Positions 45,405-54,979 of a stretch of DNA of 64,000 nucleotides are shown one piece after another. How positions within the stretch are numbered: position 1 is the first letter of the stretch; each line of letters starts with the position of its first letter. The stretch spans positions 177,158-241,157 of the forward strand of contig RDEW01000009.1 of assembly GCA_011109175.1 (NCBI GenBank), written 5' to 3'. Both the position numbers and the translations under genes were made by a program. The notes beneath the pieces were generated by a model. It saw nothing but the letters and a program-made list of their open reading frames with translations. It was not told the origin of the DNA and searched no databases. Source of the stretch: Dicyema japonicum (lineage: Eukaryota; Dicyemida; Rhombozoa; Dicyemidae).

Positions 45405-45600
45405 AATAGATACTATATCCCTATGCGGTCTTCGGCCGCTGTTCTTCTTCTAATAGATACTATATCCCTATTCGGCCTTCGGCCGCTGCTCTTCTTCTGA
45501 TAGATACTAGATCCCTATGTGGCCTTCAGCCGCTGTTCTTCTCCTGATAGATACTATATCCCTATTCGGCCTTTGGCCGCTGTTCTTTCGATAGACACTA
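45405..45600. repeat. 47-bp tandem repeat, about 4.2 units
   Basis: Units start at 45406, 45453, 45500, 45547 and (partial) 45591, each ATAGATACTATATCCCTAT then CGGCCTTCGGCCGCTGTTCT with small changes. The inner CGGCC-TT-CGGCCG is self-complementary and GC-rich within AT-rich surroundings. It lies between a LINE-C fragment and the integrase. Confidence 0.85.
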
Positions 45601-45763
45601 ATATAAATAAACATAATGAAATTCAATTTTATTACATAAGTTTAACAAATTACTCTAATTAGGGATTTTAGCACTTCTCGCTCTTGTGCCGAATTTGTAA
45701 CTCGAATTTTTTTTCTGATATCATTTCCTCAATTGTAAAGGAGCCTATTGTAACCAAACTAAA

Positions 45764-46503
45764 TTAAAAAAAACCTTCATAAAATGAATTCAATTTCATT
45801 TTTTTATATTTTGGATCGTTATTAAAGTCTTTTGCTATCAAGACTGAATCTCCAATTTCCATTGATCCATTGTTTGAATTTTTTTTCCTTTTCATTCTTT
45901 GATAATATTGTTCACTGTTAATTTCATCATCTAAAATAAAAATTTTTCTATATACCTTCATTTGAATTAATTTTACAGTCATCCTCATTATTCAAACTTG
46001 GTGATTGAGGGTGCCTTGGGCGACTAAACTTCTGTAAAACGTTGCATTCTTGGCATAATGAAGTAACTATTTCATTTTTGAATTTTTTTCCGTTGTCTGA
46101 TTGTAATATTTGAGGAGGTCCAAAATTATAAAAAATGTGTTTTAAAATAGAAGCAATTAGAAATGCTTCTTTCGAATTTAGCTCGGGCAAAGCAAAATTT
46201 TGAATAAATATCAATTACGTTAAAAATATATTTGAGACCATGATTTTCTTCAGACCATCGACTCAAATCTACCATATCCATTTGATAACGCTCTCTTGGA
46301 GCTTTCGCTTTAATGTTTATTAAAGGAATATGTGCTTTTAGCGGCTGACTTTGTGCACACGCCATACATTCAGCACAAACTTTTCGGATGATAGATCTCT
46401 TAATAGTAAAAAAATAGTTGTCAGAGTATTCTTTCATTTTGTTTACTCCATAATGCGTTTTCAAATGTAAATTCAGACATTCTTCATAGTTAAGGGACGA
46501 CAT
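45764..46503 (-). mobile_element. Ginger/KRBA2-type integrase ORFs
   Basis: Two overlapping minus-strand frames encode an integrase. The first (46503-46126): LKTHYGVNKMKEY and CAECMACAQ form the HHCC zinc domain, then YQMDMVDLSRW (first catalytic Asp) and FNVIDIYSKFCFA. The second (46214-45948): GPPQILQSDNGKKFKNEI (second Asp) and RPRHPQSPSLNNED, where the expected Glu context (SxGxVE) is altered. A third frame (45988-45764) has a C-terminal tail. The DxxD spacing and QSDNG...RPRHPQS resemble KRBA2/SCAND3-type integrases domesticated from Ginger-like transposons. Frameshifted, probably inactive. Confidence 0.75.
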
Positions 46504-46689
46504 GAAAATTCGGTTTAATGATTTAGAAAATTTAAAATATTATGATTTCTATATAAATCCATTTGAACCTGAAAACTTAATATATCTCCCGAAATAACAA
46601 AATTTATAAATCTGAATTATGACTGAAACTAAAGTCATATTTAGCAAATATAAATATCAACAATTCTGGGTTACTCATAGAAAAAATAT

Positions 46690-46900
46690 ATTCAATTGTG
46701 AAATGAAATCGAAACACGTATAATAGCATTTCCATCAACATATCTAGTTGAAAGAGGATTTAGTGCAGTCTCCAATATTTTGACCAAAAAAGAAATAAAT
46801 TACAAATTGTGAATAGAGGAGAATTGAGACTAAGTCTGCCAACTATGGAAGCTTACATAAAGGGATTGACAAATTCTCAAGTACAAGGTAGTCATTAAAA
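46690..46900 (+). pseudogene. hAT transposase C-terminal dimerisation region
   Basis: Reads IAFPSTYLVERGFSAVSNIL then NRGELRLSLPTM, corresponding to the FPTTYLCExGFSA...LR..L signature of ZBED5-like hAT transposases. The catalytic part is not recognisable. This identifies the transposon's own gene among later insertions. Confidence 0.8.
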
Positions 46901-47059
46901 TAGTTTTTATATAACAAAAAAAAGTTTTGTTTGTGAATAAATATTTGATAATTTAAAATTTGGTCAGTTGGCATTGCACTCTAATGATGTAAAAATAGTT
47001 TCGACGTACAATTTGAAAAAAATGGCCAAATAAATTCGCAATCTCTTAAAATACTTTTT

Positions 47060-47345
47060 CCCAAAAATATCTTTTGGAGCAGCTGCTTCGACCGCGGAAA
47101 ACCTAAAAATCAAGAAATATTCTTGCCTCGGGACCGCTACCGATTTACTCATGTTACGACCGAGTCATCTAGAGCCGTTGGTCCAATGACGGCTGAGTTT
47201 TTGCGTGAACTTGGAGGAATGCTTGCCAGAAAAAAACGGGATCAACGAGAAGGGTTATGGCAGAGACAAAAGTTTGGAATGGCCATACTCCGAGGGAACT
47301 CGTTCGCGATCCACGCAGCAGGCTTCCTCAACTAACATTTGTTTC
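47060..47345 (+). mobile_element. LINE-C 3' end inside hAT
   Basis: VTTESSRAVGPMTAEFLREL, WQRQKFGMAILRGNSFAIHA and the stop at 47333-47335 match the C-terminal LINE-C block (ETSGVxGxxxxxF...QRISxAxxRGNAxSI). Uninterrupted over 70 codons, so relatively young. Confidence 0.8.
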
Positions 47346-47474
47346 TTTGTTAAATAATTGTCTTTAATTCGCAATTGAAAAAAATAAATTAAATCTTAAG
47401 GGGGCGCTGAAATTTTGAAAATTCAAAATTTTATCAAAAAGGGGCGCTGACTTAAAAAAGGTTAAGAATCACTG

Positions 47475-47860
47475 ATTTAGCTGATTCTTTTCGAGTTCAA
47501 TACCTCTATATGCCCCACGTGGAAAGCATCTCAGCATCTCGATGGGTATCAACGTTGGCACTAGTTTCATGCGATCAGCGGTAAAACAGACAGATTGTAG
47601 GAAACTTGAAACCATTTGGAAGCATGCATTCAAGTCAAGTCACTCCTTAAGACCTTTCACTTTCACTTCTAATCTGGTTGCGTGGGGGAAAACAAAAAAA
47701 TCTCGAACTTTTCTTTCGATAGAGATGGACTATGCCCATACCGTAGGCATAAAAGTTCCATTCATCTATTTTAATCCAAGAAGCATTTTAAAGTATTCCA
47801 GTCATAGAATCTCGCATAATGAACCCCGGCTCGAAACTTAGTACATCAAAAATTATAAAT
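47475..47860 (-). mobile_element. R2/NeSL-like RT, right half
   Basis: Resumes the element interrupted at 43996. The minus strand reads FTADRMKLVPTLIPIEMLRC (47580-47520), consistent with the upstream part of an RT. It is the flank carrying the right-hand hAT target duplication. A 50-bp LINE-B scrap (AAGAATGTTAGTCAAGGAGG) is at 47970, also present at 53238. Confidence 0.5.
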
Positions 47861-48178
47861 ACGGTAGAACCTCTCCTTCTTCCCTACTCAACTGCCAGAA
47901 GACTCAACTGCCAGAATCTTTTCTTTTATCTCAGCCCATTTTTAAATTCCCGCTAATCCAAATTCATAAGAATGTTAGTCAAGGAGGATTACTATCAAAT
48001 GCTACGCAATGAAAATAATCCTTAAATAAGGTCACTCGTACTACAAAAAATTGTTGTCATTATTACTTAATATAATGGTAAGTTCAACAAAAAAATGCTG
48101 TTGGGAATTTTGGCCCACCAATGATCCTGAATAATCAAGGGAAAATGAAAAGCATAATTTAGTAAAATTTTAAACATA

Positions 48179-48794
48179 TTATTTTAGCCTTTTCGCATTA
48201 AGTTTGCTCCAAATACCAACGTTCACTCGTTCTTTCTCAGTAATCGTTGTAAAATCCAACTTCTTCAACTGAGGCAACCAAAACAAGACTTGTTCTCTAT
48301 AACTCTAAAGAATGAAGATTTAAAATACAGGACTGTCACAAATCTTATTTCCGTGGAGAGTCAAATTCCGAAGAGACTCCACTTTAGCGAGAGATTTAAC
48401 GTCCGAAAGCGAGGATATCTCGTTTCCGTGGAGATAAAGAATATAAAGATTTGGAAACTCTTCAAAAAGCTATTAGTAATGAATTCGTAAGTACAGGCGG
48501 TATTTTCTGGATTCTATTAAATGAAAAATCAATCCATGTTATTTTCTTAGGGAAGGCGATTATTTGTGATAGGACGGCAGGAAGGCCATCAATTTGCGTA
48601 AAACAGTTATTGTTGCAACTAACTGTTGTAATGTCCCATTTGTCGTCTAGTTTCGCTAATTTTTTGCCCGTCGGAGAAATTCGGGGGTCGTTCTTTGCAA
48701 TATCTTATGTGAAGAAATCATTATTACCAGAAATGGCTGAGAAATCTCTGAAGGAAAAGTCTAATTTAGCCAATTCAGCATCAGTAACTACCAT
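48179..48794 (-). CDS. LRRC51: Leucine-rich repeat protein LRRC51, 4 exons
   Basis: Short LRR protein conserved in ciliated eukaryotes. Exon 1 MVVTDAELAKLDFSFRDFSA; exon 2 includes KLDDKWDITTVSCNNNCFTQ and ITWIDFSFNRIQKIPP; exon 3 FEEFPNLYILYLHGNEISSL ... SLRNLTLHGNKI; exon 4 SYREQVLFWLPQLKKLDFTT, ITEKERVNVGIW. It follows vertebrate LRRC51 (LAWIDLSFN, LSVLYLHGNSIQ, LRSLTLHGNP, GYRQYVL, VTKADRTTAEVW) nearly to the end. Introns of 24, 25 and 24 nt, all GT-AG, restore the frame. Length about 180 residues, as in the family. Confidence 0.9.
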
Positions 48795-48944
48795 TTATCG
48801 CTATGGAATTTATATTAATAAATTTAAATTTTTATTTTATTTATTATTTTATTAAAAATAGGTAGCAACGCTCGAGTCGCTAAGAAAAACGTGTTACCAA
48901 TTTATATTATTTTATTAAAATACAACGCTCGTTAGTGTGGTACA

Positions 48945-49440
48945 TAAAATTAGTTGAGTTTCCCTTGTGCCGTATTCCCAACCATCCTCTCCGTTATCTT
49001 CGACCATGATCTTCTGTTGCGCACTAGTTCTCTTAGGTAGTCCTGGTCGTCCGCCATTTCCATTATAATATCAGATGCTGTCAACACCCTTGTAACGTAG
49101 TAAATCAGGTCCTGATGGACTGCAAATTCGAGATCATAATGTCGGCAGGCCGACGGGAGGATAAAAAGGTGGAATTTTCCAAACAGTTCTGTACATTGCA
49201 CGGTCGTATTTGTCTCTTGTAGACAGCAGACAGAGACGTCATATTTAGTTAGATCGCATACAAGTTGGTGTTTCTTGTAAGGTTGATCAAGTCCTCTGCA
49301 ACTGAAAGATCCCAGAGTGAACGGACAAGTCAGTAAGGAATATGAATAAGACATAGTGCAATAGAGGTGTCATCACCACCTCAACCTATAGTGTGGTGCT
49401 ATGTGGCTACTTAATTGACGATTTCTCTTGCTTTATTCTG
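48945..49440 (-). mobile_element. Short LINE-B derivative: endonuclease start fused to 3' end
   Basis: An unbroken 134-codon minus ORF (49354-48950) starts with LINE-B endonuclease sequence (FTLGSFSCRGLDQPYKKHQL, VSVCCLQETNTTV) and switches after about 90 residues to the extreme RT C-terminus (MADDQDYLRELVRNRRSWSK), with everything between deleted. Upstream is the LINE-B 5' UTR (GTGTGGTGCTATGTGGCTA at 49392, also at 34230). A non-autonomous internal-deletion derivative of about 0.5 kb. Confidence 0.7.
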
Positions 49441-49739
49441 TTCCCATTAGAGTGGCGTCATGTGATTCAGTTGTCTAGATGGCTTTCAGTAGTTAGGTGC
49501 CACAAAATGTATCACTTGCTCTCCCCTAGTTCACTGGACGGGTTCCCGCATCTGCAAGGACTAGGTGTTTTCTTCCCTTTCCGTTGGTTCTGAATCAACT
49601 TTATGTGATGTTGAAAGGATTCTCTCCTGCTGATATTGTGGGAATTTTATAAAATTAATTAGTTGTTAACTTTTAACCTTTTTCTCAGTGAATAAATTTA
49701 ACTCAACTGTTGTAATGGGTATTTTTTTTAGTAACAGTT

Positions 49740-50606
49740 ATGACGTTGTGGCTCACCAAGAGGTGTCATTTGGTTGTGCCTGTGCCCTACACAGCACACA
49801 TGAAAAAGAACCACACTATTTCCCTATCGTCTCTCTTCAAGGAGATCTCGATGGCGACCATTGAGCGGGCACGAAGCTTTCGCTCCCAAGAATCCCTCCT
49901 GACATCCGGTGACATTGAACTAAACCCAGGGCCGCAGAATAGACCCATCAGAATCTTACAACTTAACATCAATGGAATCACCTCGAAACATACCGAATTG
50001 GCTGAGTACTTGGTTAAACACCGTATTGACATTGCCCTTCTACAGGAGTCACGTTTGTCTGCCTTCTCCCAAACACCAAAATTCAAAAACTACTCTTTGC
50101 TCCGTTCTGAGCGATCAAATGGATCTCACGGTGGTGGCCTGGTCACCCTCATTCACAACTCCATCCCATTCACGGATACCACTGACCACACATTGACAGC
50201 GGCTTCTGATAAACATATGGAATTGCTATCCATCACCATCAATATTATGTCAACTCCTTACACAATTCTGAATATCTACATTCCCCCTTCGTCTTGCTGC
50301 CAGAAGAGTTACCGACCAAACCTAGAATTCCTTCAACTATACGAAAACATAGTTATTTGCGGCGATCTAAACGCTAAAGATCCACTATGGTTCCGAAACC
50401 AGAATTCGGACCACAGAGGGAAACAAGTGATCTCTGAACTGGAACACCTAGTGATATTAATAACCCCCGCCAACACACGAGATGTGGAACACGCCCTGGG
50501 GATCCTAACACGTCTCCCGACCTCTCCATATGCTCAGCTCCCCTTGCAAAATCGATCTACTGGGATGTCAGATATGACTTACCCTCAGATCATAACCCTA
50601 TTCTGA
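49740..50606 (+). CDS. LINE-A ORF 5' part: 2A-like motif and APE endonuclease
   Basis: Residues 1-50 are basic. Residues 57-65 are GDIELNPGP, matching the ribosome-skipping consensus D(V/I)ExNPGP, preceded by ESLLTS. The endonuclease follows at once: ILQLNINGITSKHTELAEYL (catalytic Asn), IALLQESRLS (Glu), GGGLVTLIHNSIPF, ILNIYIPPSS and VICGDLNAKDPLW (Asp and Asn). The terminal SDHNPIL motif is present only in another frame, beyond frameshifts at about 50480 and 50580. Cleavage at the 2A site would release a short leader from the endonuclease-RT. Confidence 0.85.
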   Translation: MTLWLTKRCHLVVPVPYTAHMKKNHTISLSSLFKEISMATIERARSFRSQESLLTSGDIELNPGPQNRPIRILQLNINGITSKHTELAEYLVKHRIDIALLQESRLSAFSQTPKFKNYSLLRSERSNGSHGGGLVTLIHNSIPFTDTTDHTLTAASDKHMELLSITINIMSTPYTILNIYIPPSSCCQKSYRPNLEFLQLYENIVICGDLNAKDPLWFRNQNSDHRGKQVISELEHLVILITPANTRDVEHALGILTRLPTSPYAQLPLQNRSTGMSDMTYPQIITLF

Positions 50607-50847
50607 TCGACATCTTCTTGCATTTCGGACGAACTATGTCGAGGCGAACCTATGTGAACTACAAAAGGGCGAGATGGATCGACTTCACGGTTGACGTCGA
50701 AACGTCGCTGGAAAACTTCTCTGTGAAAATTTTACCTCTCCAGACAAAGCCATTGCACATTTCAACTCAGCCATCCTTTCGGCGGATAGAAAGCACGTCC
50801 CTAAAGGATTCATCCATGATTACAAACTATTTTTCAACAAAGAAATA

Positions 50848-52149
50848 TTGGATCTCATCTGTGAGAGAAGACGCCTAAAACGTTCCCGAACAACCAACCA
50901 GCAACTCCAAGATGAAATTTCTTCCCTAAACAAGAAGATAACCCACCTCATTACGGAGCTCAAAAAGGAGAAGTGGTCCACTTTCGTCTCTCGATTGAAT
51001 CCAAAATCAAAACCCCAAAGTTTCTGGAGATTTATCAGAGAAATACAATCAAATCAAACCGAATCGAGCACAACCCATGGAGGTAGACTTGGAAAGGACA
51101 ACCAAACGAAAGATTTCCACTGCCAGGCAAATGACTTGATGACTCACTATTGCAAAATGAGTCATATTCCAATGAATAAAGAAAATCGACCTCATATTAC
51201 TAAACCCCCAAGGGTAACAAAGGCACGATTCGAAGTATCAATAAGTCATGTTCAAAACCTCATTACAAACTCAAGAAACTCACCAGCCACGGGACCCGAT
51301 CGGATCAGCATATTCCACCTAAAGCACCTCGGTCCAAACGGGCTCTTGGCACTTAAAGATATCTACGAATTCTCCATCAACAGGTGTTTCATCCCGATGT
51401 TATGGAAGAAGTCGAACATTATCCCAATACTCAAGAACAACAAAGCCTCCTCCTTGCCCTCTTCGTTCAGGCCAATTTCCTTAACATCTGTTGTCTCAAA
51501 AATCCTCGAAAGGATCATTCTTAACGAAATCACCCCCTACCTCGACCTCTCCGACTCACAACATGGTTTCCGTCCTTTACACTCGACCACCACGCACTTA
51601 CTGACACTAACCCAATACATCTCCAACGGTTTCAACAACTGCAAACCCCCGGAACGAACTGTCTTGGCCTCTATTGACCTAACTAAAGCTTTCGACAGAA
51701 TCTCCCGTGTGGTCCTCTGCAACAAGATCTATTCTTCAAATATTCCCTCTGTATGGAAGTCATGGCTCACAAATTTCCTCTCGGGAAGACTGGGTCATAC
51801 GTGTCTATATTCAAATCTATCAAGATATCGACTCCTACCAAACGGTGTTCCCCAGGGATCAGTCCTTTCACCCTCACTTTTCAACCTTTACGTCAAAGAC
51901 ATCCCAACAACCCAAAATACGTTACTATTGACATATGCCGATGATCTAGTAATCGCATCCAGGAGTGGCGATGTTCGACTGGCCACCGAAAAAGTGCAGT
52001 ACCACCTGAACTTGCTATCCGACTGGATGAACTTAAACTGGATGAGTGTTTCCACCTCGAAGTCATCAGCTACCCTGTTCACAACCGATCGAAGACAATT
52101 CAACCTAAACCCCACACTCTCGTTGGGACGAACCACTCCCCTTAAATAA
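50848..52149 (+). CDS. LINE-A reverse transcriptase core
   Basis: A 433-codon frame. N-terminal helical linker (LQDEISSLNKKITHLITELK), then NSPATGPDRISIFHLKHLGP, SSFRPISLTSVVSKILERII, QHGFRPLHSTTTHLL, VLASIDLTKAFDRISRV (motif A), LPNGVPQGSVLSPSLFNLYV (motif B) and LLLTYADDLVIASRS (motif C), SSATLFTTDRR. Catalytic residues are all present. It is cut off at 52149 by a frameshift; the thumb and C-terminal domain continue at 52205. Confidence 0.9.
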   Translation: MDLICERRRLKRSRTTNQQLQDEISSLNKKITHLITELKKEKWSTFVSRLNPKSKPQSFWRFIREIQSNQTESSTTHGGRLGKDNQTKDFHCQANDLMTHYCKMSHIPMNKENRPHITKPPRVTKARFEVSISHVQNLITNSRNSPATGPDRISIFHLKHLGPNGLLALKDIYEFSINRCFIPMLWKKSNIIPILKNNKASSLPSSFRPISLTSVVSKILERIILNEITPYLDLSDSQHGFRPLHSTTTHLLTLTQYISNGFNNCKPPERTVLASIDLTKAFDRISRVVLCNKIYSSNIPSVWKSWLTNFLSGRLGHTCLYSNLSRYRLLPNGVPQGSVLSPSLFNLYVKDIPTTQNTLLLTYADDLVIASRSGDVRLATEKVQYHLNLLSDWMNLNWMSVSTSKSSATLFTTDRRQFNLNPTLSLGRTTPLK

Positions 52150-52204
52150 ATACCCGAAGATCCTTGGAGTTGTCTTCGATCCTTCACTCTGTTTCAACAG
52201 ACAA

Positions 52205-52918
52205 GTGGAGGAAGTAATGACAAAAGCCAAGCGGAAACTTAACATATTACGGGCAGTAGTTGGCCACTCAAACGGTCAGCAAAAAGAAAACTTAACTCTT
52301 CTCTACAAACAGTTCATCAGGACTACACTCAACTACGCCTCACCAAGTTGGGCCCCCTCAATCTCCTTGTCCCTTTCTCAAGAACTGCAGAAAGTGCAAA
52401 ACTCGGCGCTGAGAATAATAACTGGCTGCTTAAAGTCAACCCCCACCGACCATTTACATTGGGAGTCGAAAATCCTCCCGCTCTATGACCACCTGGAAAT
52501 GCGTAATTTACAATTCCTACGGCAGTCGTTCGACCCGAATCACCCAGTTCACGCTCTGCTAAGTAACAATAACCGCAGATACATACGCAGGACCCTCTTT
52601 GACCTACAAAGAGCCTTGTCGAAGATCACCCCCCCTCAAGAAGACTCAACTTGGACCCGCCGAATCCATGATTTCATCTCAACACGGGCCATTAGGACAC
52701 TTCAATATAACAAAGTCTTGGAGCGCTTCCCCCCTGATATCAGTCCAACGGAACAATCGCTCCCGAGGAAGGTCAGAATCGGACTGGCTCGCCTACGATG
52801 TGGACACCACCCTTTTCTGGCTGGCAGAGTAGTTCGGACCTTTTTCCCTGCCCTGGACCACCGGATGCAAAAGTCGAGGATCTCTGGGAGCGGCCTGTCC
52901 GGACTGCACGCTCTCTGA
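52205..52918 (+). CDS. LINE-A C-terminal domain
   Basis: Starts EEVMTKAKRKLNILRAVVGH; YKQFIRTTLNYASPSWAPS; VQNSALRIITGCLKSTPTDH; HLHWESKILPLYDHLEM; later LARLRCGHHPFL and a stop at 52916-52918. A Cys/His-type end is not obvious. Same protein as 50848-52149 before the frameshift at about 52150-52200. Confidence 0.85.
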   Translation: MEEVMTKAKRKLNILRAVVGHSNGQQKENLTLLYKQFIRTTLNYASPSWAPSISLSLSQELQKVQNSALRIITGCLKSTPTDHLHWESKILPLYDHLEMRNLQFLRQSFDPNHPVHALLSNNNRRYIRRTLFDLQRALSKITPPQEDSTWTRRIHDFISTRAIRTLQYNKVLERFPPDISPTEQSLPRKVRIGLARLRCGHHPFLAGRVVRTFFPALDHRMQKSRISGSGLSGLHAL

Positions 52919-53229
52919 TGGTCGCCGGCTTCTCACTTGCTGGCGAAGCCGGGGTTAATAATTTAATTTAATGGAGCCGCATTATATTGGAGGACTTCAT
53001 AAGCAGATAAATCTATCTATTTCTTTCTTTGGAAAAAAAAGTTATAATCAAATTAATGAAATGGTTATGGTTATTTACTCCCAGCCTTACTATATTGAAA
53101 TCATTGTGGAAAATACGAATAGAGTACTAGAATTTGTTTTGCTATAACATCGGTACAAGAAAACTTAAGTGTCAAACCTTGAACTAATTATTTAAAGAAA
53201 TAAAGAAAAGTGAAAGACGTTCCACGGGA

Positions 53230-53490
53230 CCAACAAGAATGTTAGTCAAGGAGGAATATTGGCATCTATTTGGTAACATTTTAAGAATAGAACCAAGAAC
53301 GCCAGCAAATGTCGTCATGAAAGACTACTTCGCATCATCAAAGAAAAGATTTGTGGAAATCCACCCCTAACACCTCCTGAAGTTCTTAATAGTGATCTGA
53401 GGCCAGTGAAGAGACCATTGGGAAACAGGGAAGACCTTGATGATCTGAAAGTATTGACGAGACCATCTAAACACTGTACATATAGAATTA
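53230..53490 (+). mobile_element. LINE-B 3' fragment
   Basis: Reads HLFGNILRIEPRTPANVVMK then GNPPLTPPEVLNSDLRPVK and DDLDDLKVLT-like sequence, the LINE-B C-terminal block. Plus strand, 5'-truncated. Confidence 0.7.
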
Positions 53491-54006
53491 TCGTTTTCCT
53501 CAAATTTTCGTTTATCTAATTTTGCTTTTTTGAACATTTTTTAAGCATCATAATTATTATTAAAACCAAGAATACTCAATAAGGGAAGATTCATCCACTC
53601 AGTAGCATTCTCATTTTTGTTCGATGTATTTCCATGGATCCCACACACTTTCTGTGAAGCAGTGTTGCTGATAGTTGTATGAGCGATTGAAGTCAGCACC
53701 TTGTTGTGAACTGGTGATTTAGCTCTGGCGTTCTACGCCATAGTTCTAATACACTATATGTCTTCACATTTCGTCCAGGTTATTAATAGGCTCAGAAGAC
53801 ATTATTAACCTAACGCTTTAAAATAAGTAAGCACCGGACTAATTTTTGAGTTCGAATCCTGTCTGACCTAAATTGGAGGATCGTGGATAAGTCTGCCTTG
53901 AGGAGTAACAAAAGAATTAGTAATTTGTTATTCTCGAATGTTCTTTTAATTTTTTTTAATTTTTTTTTAAACCAATAAAATATTTATTTATAACAATAAA
54001 ATCGTT
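53491..54006. other. Unassigned, possible tRNA-derived repeat
   Basis: At 53848 the sequence GAGTTCGAATCCTG has the form of a B box, preceded by a weak tRNA-like stretch; no second copy was recognised. Otherwise nothing seen. Confidence 0.3.
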
Positions 54007-54127
54007 CTAAAGTCCAGCGGATATGATCGAGTGGCTGTTACCTCTGACTACTGCCAGGGATATCCTTTGGAAAAGCCACTCGGTTTCCCGATGCTCCCTC
54101 GAGGCTTTGGTCAATAGACACCCAAGT
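54007..54127 (-). mobile_element. LINE-C 3' end, 120 bp
   Basis: Almost identical (about one mismatch) to 30690-30812: CCAGCGGATATGATCGAGTG through TCAATAGACACCCAAGT. A very short 5'-truncated insertion. It ends in AAAATC-rich DNA on its 3' side. Confidence 0.85.
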
Positions 54128-54129
54128 TC

Positions 54130-54975
54130 TTTTAATGATGATATAAATTCATTTATCGTACGTGGTGACGTGTTAGATTGTTAAGAAAGGCCACTAATAT
54201 ACTGACTATGATAAGGCCATTGAGATGTCTAGTTCCCTTGCGTCTTCGACGTTCAGCGGGACACAATGTGCAGGGCACCGGTCAATTGATATTAAAATTC
54301 GTTTTTTTATTCTTGAGCTGAATATCAAAATCAATCAATCCATAAATATAGGTTTAGTCATCCAAGCTCGTTGTGAACTATAGTAGGAGACGGAGCATCT
54401 ATAGTCATAATTTCGAAAACATCGAGGCATTTTGGTCTTGCAATCATCACTGGTTTCAACTTCAACTTAACAGATTTATCTGTTCGCATTCTAATTCCGT
54501 GTCTTTTTTTGAATTTATCCAAAATCCATTAGAATCTTTAAAATTACTGAGTTGTAACTTAAAATGCGACCTTACTAGATATTAAGGCATCGTTCATAAA
54601 ACCGCCTAGAAAATTATTTTTTCGAAAAATACCTTTAGACTCTACTACCTCCATCCATTCTACCAATTTCTTTTCGAGCTTTGGAAACTTTGATTTATGA
54701 GCAGCTTTAAAAGATGGTTAATATTTAAAAAAAATAATGTCTTTTCCCAGTAAAAGAATATTTCGAAACAAATGCGAGAATCTATCAGCTAACTGCTAGA
54801 ACGAAATATCATCATTTTTTTTATACTTTATAATTTGTGTTTTTAATTTAAAGTAAGGCAAATGGAAGACACGTGCTAATAAAATTTGAATTCTTTCCAA
54901 TTTGTATTAAAAATTAAATTAAAAACTGCAGTAAATTTAAAAATTGGCCAATTTGCAAAGATGGATTGTATTAAA
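54130..54975. other. No gene seen
   Basis: AT-rich sequence with no supported ORF, splice chain or repeat. Confidence 0.4.
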
Positions 54976-54979
54976 TTAC

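Larger units (their letters stand above)
43997..47474 (+). mobile_element. hAT transposon with TIRs and 8-bp target duplication
   Basis: The left end CAGTGGTTCTTAACGGGGGC and right end ...GGTTAAGAATCACTG are inverted (CAGTG-TTCTTAAC core), followed by subterminal GGGGCGCTG repeats at both ends. Flanking sequences ATTTAACT (43989-43996) and ATTTAGCT (47475-47482) form an 8-bp target duplication with one mismatch, diagnostic of hAT. Inside are remnants of a transposase C-terminus (46690-46900), two LINE-C fragments, a 47-bp tandem repeat and an integrase. It is 3,478 bp long and cannot move by itself. Confidence 0.88.
49690..52972 (+). mobile_element. LINE-A, best and nearly full-length copy
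   Basis: About 3.3 kb: N-terminal 2A-like region and APE endonuclease (49740-50606), helical linker (50618-51100), RT (51100-52149), C-terminal domain (52205-52918) and the 3' end GAAGCCGGGGTTAATAATTT. Base composition is GC-richer than the flanks. At least three frameshifts (around 50480, 50580 and 52150) separate the parts, so it is recently dead. It served as the reference for all other LINE-A fragments in the window. Confidence 0.88.

Noticed and set aside
45405-45600. CRISPR-like array
   Set aside because: Units are contiguous 47-bp tandem copies with no unique spacers, in a eukaryotic genome.
49896-49934. 2A-like motif as a sign of an integrated RNA virus
   Set aside because: It is in frame with an APE endonuclease and RT of a LINE; no capsid, helicase or viral polymerase is present.
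49787-50086. Minus-strand 99-codon ORF
   Set aside because: Antisense shadow of the LINE-A endonuclease frame.
53840-53880. Possible tRNA gene (GAGTTCGAATCCTG)
   Set aside because: No acceptor stem pairing or A box at the right distance; more likely a degraded SINE head.
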